Assembly: GCF_032854445.1 (NCBI RefSeq)
Contig: NC_088301.1
Coordinates: forward strand, 4,577,703-4,641,702
DNA: 64,000 nt
Direction: 5' to 3'
DNA from: Liolophura sinensis
Taxonomy: Eukaryota; Mollusca; Polyplacophora; Chitonida; Chitonidae
This document shows, piece after piece, positions 50,208 through 58,689 of this stretch; position 1 is the stretch's first letter, and each line of letters begins with the position of its first letter. A model generated the notes under the pieces. That model saw nothing but the letters and a program-made list of their open reading frames with translations, was not told the origin of the DNA and did not search any database. Position numbers and translations under genes: made by a program.

Positions 50208-53200
50208 GGCCACGGTTGTCTTTGTCTGAATGACTATAACTATGCCAGGTATATAAAGAATTCTGTTGAGTGATTGACTGTCAGCATGCTGCACGACAAA
50301 CTTTCACTATAGACAACTTTCTTCCTCGTCCGTTTAACACATGCTATAGTGCCCTTACAGATGAATATCTGACTGACAGACTCACTGGTTATGGGCGGCT
50401 GACCAGCGAACACACAGACAGACGGCTTAACTTCAGACAGACATGCGCGTAGACTACAGGAAGGCAACAGTCAAGTCTGCCGTGCCTCCACCTTTCGGTA
50501 TAGATTACAGAACTCGTTATAACATTATACTTAAAAAAAAAAACGCATATGTATTTGTAAATGTACGCGAGTTGAATATGTCTCTAATATAGTTACTTAT
50601 CAAGCAAATCCAGATTTATACGTGAAGGGCAGTATGTTAGCGAACTCTCCCCATGCGGGTATAAGAAAAAGTCGCGTGCCGAATTATCGTGTGCCGAAAT
50701 GTCGCCAGTCGAAATGTGGATTTGTGACAAACACAGCACTGAGTATATGATACCTTGTATTCAGACATGGTGTAAATAGCTTGTTTTAGTCGCATATGTT
50801 ATGACTCTGTACAGACGCCATAATACATACCTGTAAGACCAAGCCATATAAGGAAAGTACCATGCGTACTCAAATCATGAAGCACAACCAGAACTCGACA
50901 ACACAACGCATGTAACAATCTGCGACACATTTGACTGCAGAGTGTCGCTACATAACAGAAAATCTGCCTATGAATGTCCAAAAAGCTAGTATGTAGCCCT
51001 TGTGTTACATTTACGAATGTTCTGATACAGAGAGTCTCTGGTGGAATGGGCTATAAGCGTGCAAACCTACACAGTCAAGTGACACATGAATGCCTCTGAA
51101 TGTCAAGTTTTTGACTTCCGAAACACGTGTCAAATTTACACTCACAATCAACGCAATTTCTGACAAACAGACAGACAGACAGACGAGTGAATGATGTCGA
51201 TTTCTGTTGCTGTACCCCGCCTTGTCGCTGCGCATTCCCACGCCGAGTTGATGGCGTAGACCACCGCATGCAGGTGTGCGGCCATATGTCCCTATCGGCT
51301 TCTTTACTCACAAAGGCCTCTGGTCGTCTTCTCAAATTGCCATGCACACCTGCAAAAATGGGCCCCACATGTGAATTACCCCATTAGTAGTCTATGTAAT
51401 TACCTAAGCATGTCACTGACAGGGCAAACGCACCAGCCTGTGTACATCAAATGAAATCCACGTTTCTTTTTCGCTTCTAAATTGACTGCAATTTGAATCC
51501 ATACCCCGATAAGAGTATCGAAGTCTGAAGACGTATATGTCACGTGTAGCTGGTTCAGTCGACAAAAGAACTCAGTTTATATATCGATTCATGGATTTTA
51601 AAATGATTATGAAAACAGAATTGAATTCTTCTGAATTCACTCACCCAAACCAGTGCACCGGCATAACATGTCCCATATTGTGCTTCAAAGTGGCCCAAGT
51701 GAATTCAGGGCATGCATCTTAACCCAATTCATACATTTGTTTCTAAACAGTTCCTTAATCAAAAACATCTTCCGGAATAAAGTAATGTATAGGCTAATTC
51801 GCTCAACCTTAAGCACCCAAAATTCTCAGGCACATCCATAACCTAAATCTATATATACATGTACATACAGGTCTTCATTCTCGATTAGTTGATGAGTTCG
51901 CATTAAGCACGATCAGATGCAAAACCACGCTGTGTGTCCATGACTTATAGAATCTGTGTCACTGACCCCTACTTTCGGTGTGTTTATGTTTAATTGCCTT
52001 CTGTTCTCAAGGATTAACCATTTTATTCTGACAATTCTTTACATATTTACCAACGCCAGCAGTGCATCAACTTTTCTATGGTAAATTCTATTAGAACCGT
52101 ATATATACTGACGTGAATGGTTATTCCGAAGATGGTTATCTATAAACAGTCTACCTGAATTGAATGAAGTGTTTGGTTTTTTGTTTTTTTTTTGCAATTG
52201 ACTTTACTGAACTACTACAAAGGCTTGGTCTCTTTGTTTCCATGTGCACAAGGAAGACATGATTTGAACGAGGAATATTATGTAAGCCTCTTTCTGTGAA
52301 GGGTTAGCCTGGAGCATGCAGGCCTCTTTGAATTTTAAGAACCCTGGACAAGCCATCTGCACGAGTACAGCTGCATGTGCGTCTCCATGCACTGGCATGT
52401 GCACGGGGACAATAACGCCTTGCCCAAGAGACAATGCACATCACTGAGCGTGTGATTTGATAGCGATTTGCCTCATCCGTCAGTTGAGGCGACAAGAAGG
52501 GGACTTGTATGCGGGTTCGTATGACAGGACAGACGGGTTCAACGTAGCCTTACAGTGTTTACAGGGAAATCACCTTTATAAGACGTATCAGTGTTATGCC
52601 GTGTGCAGGTGTTCCACTGACACATAGAACATACACCTGTACTTTTCATCAATACAATAATGTGATCGATAGAAATCTATATCCTTTCAATAATGTTATA
52701 TATCATAGCTTGCAAATATTCTGGGTATTCTGCACGTGTTGAGTGGTTTGCTTTTTTTTATGTGTATCTAACGCAATGTACATGTATATCTATACACACT
52801 ACAATTTACAGCCACCTTGTCAGTTTCAATATCAGTTTTCCGTGTAAGTGTCATTTATGAGACACACTTTGACTGACAATACTGCATTATGACATATCCC
52901 TGCTCAACACCTGGACAAAAGTATATTGATCGCATGCCAAGCTGAAAGCCACCTTACAACTCCCATTAATAGTAAGCCGACCCTGTTCACACAACTGCAG
53001 GTGCGAACAATTGAGCTTGGTGACACGGTCCTACCTTGTGCTGCACATATATAGATATTCTCATATTAGCCTGGTTTTGGCCATTTAAATATATATACAC
53101 ATATATATCTCATCTTTTTTTGGTGTAGGTTTCGTGTGATTTCGTTATACAGTATCAAAACATTTAGTATGGTCGAAACAAGCGTCAAATATGAATGTCA

Positions 53201-53346
53201 GAGTTGGTTATACAGGTGCAGTCTAGAAAGTCCACTGGTTTTGAGAACTGTATGCACGTGTTTTGGCATACCTTATAATCCCTCACTGATGAACTGCGGA
53301 AACCTTCCTAATTAATGTGGGCGTGGTGGCCCGCCATGCATGCGGC

Positions 53347-53369
53347 GGGGGGGGGGGGGGGGGGGGGGT
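53347..53369. repeat. Poly-G tract, 23 G
   Basis: An unbroken homopolymer on the plus strand that could form a G-quadruplex. Exact length is likely uncertain. Confidence 0.9.
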
Positions 53370-54029
53370 CTAGGTGGGTTAAGGCTGGGGTGTATTGATA
53401 AGATTATATCACAATATATCTGTTTAAATAATATTGTTATTACTAAACAACTATTAAGATTAATCTCTGTTTCATCATTACACTTCTGGTCTTGGTATAT
53501 TCAATCCTATTTGGGCCCATGCTCGTTGGCTGTATACAGTATATGAACCAATTTAAATTGTAAACTGTGAAAACCTATTTACTTTTCTTCACATTAACCT
53601 TTAATACTGTATGCTGTTTACATACTATAACTTTACCTAATGGTTCAGTTTATCGTTCGTCAAAAATCAAAAAGCACCAACCTGCTATGTAAAAATCACA
53701 GCAAATGTGGGTCTGTAGAGTAGAAGTTAAACAGTGGCCACTAAATGGAAAAAACCACTTTTATGGCCTGTACATGTAGTGTGTGTTTGAATATAATACA
53801 TGTTGTTTAAAACGAAGCTATGTTTTCCTTTTACTGCCCATACTTTCTTTATCTATGTATACATGATGGTTTGAGCACATGTTATCCTCCAGTATTATAT
53901 ATATACTTTATTTTATTTACATTGCATGTGCTCGTGCGCAAAGGACAGATCCGTAAATATCGTCAGCAGTGTATAAGTTTTACCTACCCCATATATACCG
54001 GTATACGTAGCAAATTGATTTAGATACGA

Positions 54030-54375
54030 TGCCCCTAGTCAATTACGCGTCGATCTAAGAAGTGTGGGTTCAAACCCAGCCTTCGATAGGGACTTCGAGT
54101 AAATGTCCCCATCTCACTGCTTACACGCGAGGCCTTGGTGACAGTCAGCAGCCAACGTCGCTCGTATGGCCATATGTGCTGTCTAACCATCGCTGAGGAT
54201 CGCTTGACTGAATCATCAATATGTTGTGTTTTTCTGTACATCACATGTGGGGAAGTGCGCAAGAAACTTGCTCAAGGTCAGTGGTTTATACATCGGCGTC
54301 CTACACTCATATTAAACTGGCCGGCCGCAAAGGTATAAGTGGAAAACTGGCGTCTTCAAATAAATACCAACATGT
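54030..54375 (+). mobile_element. SINE-like element with a distinct head and SINE-A-like end
   Basis: A tRNA-like B-box (GTGGGTTCAAACCC at 54063-54076) starts the element. The end has CTGGCCGGCCGCAAAGGTAT and AAGTGGAAAACTGGCG, then AAATAAATACC. The middle (GCTCAAGGTCAGTGGTTTA) differs from SINE-A. Confidence 0.5.
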
Positions 54376-55098
54376 TGTCCTGCAAGTCAATGCATGTCGT
54401 GCACGTGATGCCATATGTTCAACTAAGGAGTCGCATTACTGAGACATAATTCAATCCGCGTTGAATTGTGGTCAATAGCTTCATCATCCCACGCAGAACA
54501 ACACTGTACTAGGACACTGACGCTTACTCATTCTACGTGGTCACAGGTGCAAGATTTCGCGTGTATGTAGAACAAAAGCACCATTCTTCCCTTCGTTTTC
54601 ACGTAAAGAGTTCGGCTTAGAATGCGGTGAAATTCCTGAGCAATTAGTAACGGTGTCAGTTCATAATTGACAATATTATTGAGGTATTTGTAAACAAACC
54701 CGTCTAGAATTCGGGCCTTTCCCATTTATCGAAACCATAAAACAAGATTGTTTTCAAGGTCCGCGTTATTTATTATGACTATGGTAACCTTGCTTCATAG
54801 TAGGCATTTGTACTGACGTGCGGTCTAAACTCACGCATGAACAGGAATGCCATCCCTCTCAAACACTTGCCTTCAACATGCACTTTTTGGCACGATACGT
54901 TTTCAATCTATGTTTTAAATGAATATCAATCAATTTAATAATGTCGTATAAATCAAGTTGCATATAAATGTTCCCACACAAGCCAGTTCGAAGGGTAATG
55001 GAAGCTAGACGGGAATAAATTATTAAAACAGGTCCATCGAGCATGCAATGGTATACACTGTCTAGACCTTTGAACAGGTCGATTCAGAATTTCAGATA
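54376..55098. other. Gene-free stretch left of the transposon relic
   Basis: AT-rich unique sequence without recognisable features. Confidence 0.5.
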
Positions 55099-55100
55099 TA

Positions 55101-55207
55101 CAGGTTGTCCCAGAAGTCGCGCACCATCCACAGCGGTGTGTTGCCCCATCTTTTCCAAACATAAACACCACTTCAACTCTTTCTTGTAATGTTAGTTTAT
55201 TTGCCAT
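55101..55207 (-). pseudogene. Deleted relic of a mariner/Tc1-like DNA transposon
   Basis: The minus-strand frame from 55207 opens MANKLTLQERVEVVFMFGKD, which resembles the N-terminal helix-turn-helix of IS630/Tc1/mariner-like transposases. After about 25 codons it runs into what looks like the element's 3' end. On the plus strand this reads CAGGTTGTCCCAGAAGTC from 55101, a typical mariner-like terminal repeat, preceded by a TA target dinucleotide (55099-55100). The catalytic DDE/D domain is absent, so this is an internally deleted, non-autonomous copy. I could not find a matching second terminal repeat above 55207, so it may also be truncated. Confidence 0.5.
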
Positions 55208-55384
55208 AATTAACTCCGAAAGAGGGGAAAAAAATTTAAATCAGTATTAAATCTGAAACAAAGAAAAAAACTGTAAAACTGTACTAGGCACAAGAGAAAA
55301 CACTGATATTATCATAAACCCTGTGCTACTTTTAATAGAAACACCACGTGCTGTAGAAGGAAGTAACGGAAGGCAATCTTTTAG

Positions 55385-56293
55385 TATTTAAATTTGAGAC
55401 CTTTTATTTTTTAAGGCTTTATAAAATCTTTCTGTACAATATAATACATATATATCTTTCTTTATAACAAAATATACACAAATATACACAAGCGGTGTGT
55501 TGATACATACGAGAGCTTTCTCATCAACTCCTGCTCCAAGACGCTATAACGTCCGTGTAAGATCATATACAAGAAGATATCACATACGGAAGGAAATCAA
55601 AATAAGAGTTTTTTTTCGTTTTAAACTAAAATACCCTACTTTGATTAGCACCTTTGTAAATTAAGTCCAATACAAGCACAGAAACTAAACGAAAGGACTC
55701 CGGTTAGAGTCAAGCAAATATCTGTTTTCCTGATTTTCAAATATATGTCTATGGTCGGTGGGTGCACTACACAAACGTTCCATCAAGTGTAACAATGATA
55801 AAATAAAAATAATAACAATTTAAAAAAAAAAAAAAAAAATGAATAAGCCTTAAAAAGAAACACAGGCACTGAAATAGACTTGGTATTTTTTCCCCGGTGA
55901 ATATAGATCATAATTCGTCCTTTGATGTCAAGCTCTATGGGAAATGCTGATAAGATCATGATAACTGATGACTAAAAAAGTGGGGTGCACCAGTTTCCCG
56001 TCTGGTAAAAAGTCACGCTTTTTCTTGTTGTTCTGTTTTTTCTTGAGCCCTAGTTAGACTCGCACTCCCAACCTGTTGTAGTGTAAGTAAGTACTGGTCC
56101 ACACTGTCATCCCCTCACTCCCTAAGGTCTTGGCTGCTGGTGGATCACACACAATCTTTGAGAGGGAGTGAAGGGTGAGAATCTCGGATAAAAACCATGT
56201 GCAGTGAGTGCGAGGTCCGGGTACGTTCGACGCCCCGGCGGGGCCCGACGCCAAGCCGGCGCTAACTCGCTCCGGGTCACTCATTCAGGGCAC
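55385..56293 (-). other. Id: Id exon 3: probable 3' UTR to poly(A) signal
   Basis: It begins after the acceptor at 56294. I infer the end from the only clear AATAAA on the minus strand downstream (55408-55403), which would make a UTR of about 0.9 kb. A 76-codon open frame near the start (56284-56054) has no family resemblance and lies wholly inside this UTR. A T-rich tract (A-run on the plus strand, 55821-55838) occurs in it. The exact 3' end is a guess. Confidence 0.55.
55403..55408 (-). other. Candidate polyadenylation signal AATAAA for Id
   Basis: A canonical hexamer on the minus strand, about 890 nt into the inferred last exon. It is the first AATAAA I find downstream of the acceptor. 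Cleavage would fall about 15-25 nt further on, near 55380. Confidence 0.45.
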
Positions 56294-57099
56294 CTAGAAT
56301 AACAGAAGAAAAAAAATACCATCACTCAACTGATCAAACACATAACATCCTAAAATACCGCTAACGTCACATAATTTATTAACAGTTATATACAAACGAA
56401 ATCTGAATAGTGAATCCCTCCAGTTGAGACTTCGTAAGATTGTCAGGTTAAGTCGCAGGGTATTCGCTAAGCTCACTGTCGACAAAAGCCATGAACATCC
56501 AATAATTTACTAACATTTCAGACTTGAACAGCGTTCAAGCCTTCTTGACCGGGTTAGTCACTTAAACATGACGTGGGTCGCTTAGTCAAAAGCCGAAAAT
56601 CTTTCAGACATAACAACATGACAGGAGGTACAAAACAGGATTTCTCTTTCGCATGGTTTTAACATAGGCTTCCTGTCATTTTTCACGTCAAAAACAATGT
56701 ACAACTCCTGGAGTTGTCGTCGGTATGTGCGTGTTGTAGCGGGTCCCCCCTTCCCCCTTTTTGCCCGGACACCTGTTCACCTCGGCCTGACATTTCCCCG
56801 CGAGGCCGCCGTGTGGCGCCAGGCTGGCGCGAGACCAGGCTAACAAACCCACTCTTATTTACTCACTTTACACTCCTCTCCAACCCGACCCCAGGTTCTC
56901 ACGCTTTTCCCGAACTAGTCCAGATGATGGCAGAGTACGCTATCAACCAGGCCAGCAGCCACTGCAGGCGCCACCCAACCCAGACATACATATAGCAGCC
57001 ATAATCTAACCGCGGACCTACGAACACTACGCCGGCTACACATAAGTATAGGCCTTCATCTATAACTCCCATACATTCATGCTAAGAGCGAAAACTTAC
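56294..57099 (-). other. Id: Id intron 2, in the 3' UTR
   Basis: An 806-nt intron with donor GTAAGT and acceptor TTCTGTTATTCTAG at 56295-56294. It holds a GC-rich block (about 56740-56840) with a GGCGCC Smad-type motif at 56815-56829. Small open frames here are chance. Confidence 0.7.
56815..56829 (+). promoter_or_regulatory. Intronic GGCGCC Smad-type motif in Id
   Basis: GGCGCCAGGCTGGCG in intron 2 fits GGCGCCANNNNGNCV, with AGAC nearby at 56832-56835. It has the same spacing as the upstream copy at 58491. Confidence 0.35.
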
Positions 57100-57179
57100 C
57101 ATGGAGTGCTTAGTTCCTGCTTCCTTCATTGAACTGGAGTTCACTTGGACGTGGTGTCCGGTTCCTCCGTAACTTCTGT
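57100..57179 (-). other. Id: Id exon 2: end of coding region plus 41 nt of 3' UTR
   Basis: An 80-nt exon with 12 codons plus stop (TGA 57143-57141), then 41 nt of UTR up to the donor ATG|GTAAGT at 57100/57099. The stop is closer to the final exon junction than the usual 50-55 nt threshold, so the transcript should escape nonsense-mediated decay. Confidence 0.75.
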
Positions 57180-57834
57180 CTGGATAAACCAAAATGAGGA
57201 GAATTAACTCGCTGCATGAAACAAACAGGGATGAACAAAATCAAAACATATGACACAACATGCTTTTATTGTATATTCTCAGAAATCCACATAGCTACTA
57301 CAAACATTCATTCGTTACAATTGCTTCCAGTAGACTGCAGTGTGGTGAAATTTTATCGAGACGTCCATTATGTCAGTCGCGATACGTCATCAATCAACAT
57401 CTCACTATCTACCACCCAAGATAGGCATCCATATTAAACATTCCTCAATTAAACAGTTGGACAGATTTCCAATCAACTCTTACCTCATTTGACACTCTGA
57501 AATTGGGTTCGGATTTCTCTGCCAAAGGTGTCCTGTTGACTGAATTGAGGAAGGGGACTAGTAGAGGTGATGGCGCTACACAAGATCCCGGCTCAACATC
57601 TAACGCCACTTCCAAATCTAGGATGTAATCTATGACGTGCTGTAACAATTGCACCTTAGATAATTTCCTATTTGACGGCACAGTCGGGACCATATCTTTG
57701 AGTTTGTGAAAACATGCCTGCATCTCAGTGGTTAAATCCTCCGTCCTGGGTTTGGAAATCCGGTAGGAAGAATCCTGTTTCAAGGCGAAATCGTTCCTGG
57801 AAGCAGCAGCCATTGCTTGTGTTGCGGCTTTCAT
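57141..57834 (-). CDS. Id: Id-type HLH transcriptional inhibitor (Id / emc family), two coding exons
   Basis: Id proteins are nuclear HLH proteins that dimerise with E-proteins and other bHLH factors. Because they lack a DNA-binding basic region, they block them. Seen: coding exon 1 is 57834-57484 (117 codons) and exon 2 is 57179-57141, giving 129 residues, usual for the family. Helix 1 is about residues 37-48 (EMQACFHKLKDMVP), the loop 49-58 (with the NRK...SK signature), and helix 2 59-78 (KVQLLQHVIDYILDLEVAL), which closely matches vertebrate Id helix 2. The stretch before helix 1 (SKPRTEDLTT) lacks the E-box-contacting basic residues. The ATG at 57834 is the first in frame and has A at -3 (ACCATCATG). 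An ATG seven codons on (57813) is an alternative. The donor GAG|GTAAGAG at 57484/57483 is in phase 0. The intron after the HLH and a second one in the 3' UTR match Id gene structure as I know it. Exon 2 encodes TEVTEEPDTTSK and then stop. A competing acceptor 4 nt downstream would change this tail. Identity as an Id gene is very secure; the C-terminus is less so. Confidence 0.95.
57180..57483 (-). other. Id: Id intron 1
   Basis: A 304-nt intron with donor GTAAGAG and a pyrimidine-rich acceptor ending TTTATCCAG. It lies in phase 0 just after the HLH-proximal coding exon. A second AG occurs 4 nt downstream (57176). No repeat or gene is visible inside it. Confidence 0.8.
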
Positions 57835-57951
57835 GATGGTAACAAATGAAATGCTTATAATAATATATCCAGACACAAACGTCACTCGCTCTACTTGACT
57901 TGGAGATGCTGCAAGTAACGGTCGATGTGCAGTGCTGAACTGAACGAGAAC

Positions 57952-58106
57952 TACTGATGTGTTGACTGCACCGGTATGTCAAGATATAGCAGGCCACTGC
58001 TTAGGGGGTGTATTCATACACAAACTCGCCCCATTTTACGCTCCGCCCACTCATCAAAGCCGACGCACAAGATCTGCCTCACAATCTACTGAACCGCACA
58101 GCCAAT
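57952..58106 (-). promoter_or_regulatory. Inferred Id core promoter
   Basis: On the minus strand a TATA-like TATATC (57988-57983) sits about 33 nt before an initiator-like TCAGTA (57957-57952). That would give a 5' UTR of roughly 120 nt before the ATG at 57834. Further upstream are a GC box (GGGCGGAG, 58048-58041) and a CCAAT box (on the plus strand at 58102-58106). The spacing is right for a TATA/Inr promoter, but the TATA match is weak and the start site is inferred. Confidence 0.4.
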
Positions 58107-58440
58107 CAAAACTGGGGCCGTGAATTCCGGCCTGTCAATCAACCACGCCTACCAGGGGCCACCTGGGGATTGCTCGGCTGAGACAAACAGACGAACCGTA
58201 GGTCAGCTGACACGATGCTCAAAAATATTGTAATAAATAACACATGCAAAAGACTGCCAAAAATATGATTAAATCCTGATGTAAAGTTAGACGAATAGAG
58301 CATAGTTTAGTTGGATTTTGTTAAATTCTGCAGACTACGGATTAGGCCCAGCTGGGAGCTTTTCGCAAGAGCTCCGCAAGTCTGCTTTGACAAGTGATTA
58401 ATCGGCGAGAACAAGTCACAATCAACAACAGCCCAGCCGA

Positions 58441-58514
58441 CTGAGCGGCGCCAGACGAGTGACGTCACCCATTCATGAGGCTTGAGACTCGGCGCCAGCC
58501 AGGCGGTCGCTAAC
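58441..58514 (-). promoter_or_regulatory. Candidate BMP-Smad response module upstream of Id
   Basis: Two GGCGCC palindromes (58447-58452, 58491-58496) flank a perfect CRE (TGACGTCA, 58460-58467). The first is fused to a Smad half-site (GGCGCCAGAC). The second reads GGCGCCAGCCAGGCG, which fits the Drosophila BMP activating-element consensus GGCGCCANNNNGNCV as I remember it. AGAC also occurs at 58485-58488. Vertebrate Id1 enhancers combine GGCGCC, CAGAC-type and CRE sites, so the content fits direct Smad control of this Id gene about 0.6 kb upstream of its ATG. Function is inferred from motifs only. Confidence 0.55.
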
Positions 58515-58546
58515 GTTACGGACATGTCAATCATGTTTACATCAAA

Positions 58547-58684
58547 GGCGCCGCCCTCGAGAGGCTGATAAATTGCATTAAAAAATCGTCACCTTCGGCC
58601 CGTTGATACTTCACACCCGCACACCTGTGAATTTGCATAAATCGGGATAGTTTGGCGTGTTTTTGCTACATTACGGCTGGCGCC
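58547..58684. promoter_or_regulatory. Distal Id upstream block with two further GGCGCC palindromes and an octamer
   Basis: GGCGCC occurs at 58547-58552 and 58679-58684. An octamer motif ATTTGCAT (58631-58638) and an E-box CACCTG (58622-58627) lie between. Neither palindrome has the spaced GNCV half-site seen in the proximal module, so they are weaker candidates. Confidence 0.3.
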
Positions 58685-58689
58685 AGAGG

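Larger units (their letters stand above)
49116..54029. other. Gene-free stretch
   Basis: It contains the old SINE-A at 49955, a patch at 51230-51400 with mirrored E-boxes, and the poly-G tract at 53347. Nothing else is recognised. Confidence 0.5.

Noticed and set aside
56054-56284. 76-codon frame in the Id locus
   Set aside because: It lies inside the inferred 3' UTR exon on the same strand, downstream of the Id stop, with no family match.
57445-57483. Read-through extension of Id exon 1 (VRVDWKSVQLFN)
   Set aside because: A strong donor GTAAGAG sits at the point where the extension starts, and a good acceptor and coding exon follow, so this is intron sequence.
57835-57885. Upstream extension of the Id N-terminus
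   Set aside because: It would start at GTG, not ATG, and the residues (TFVSGYIIISISFVTI) look like translated 5' UTR.
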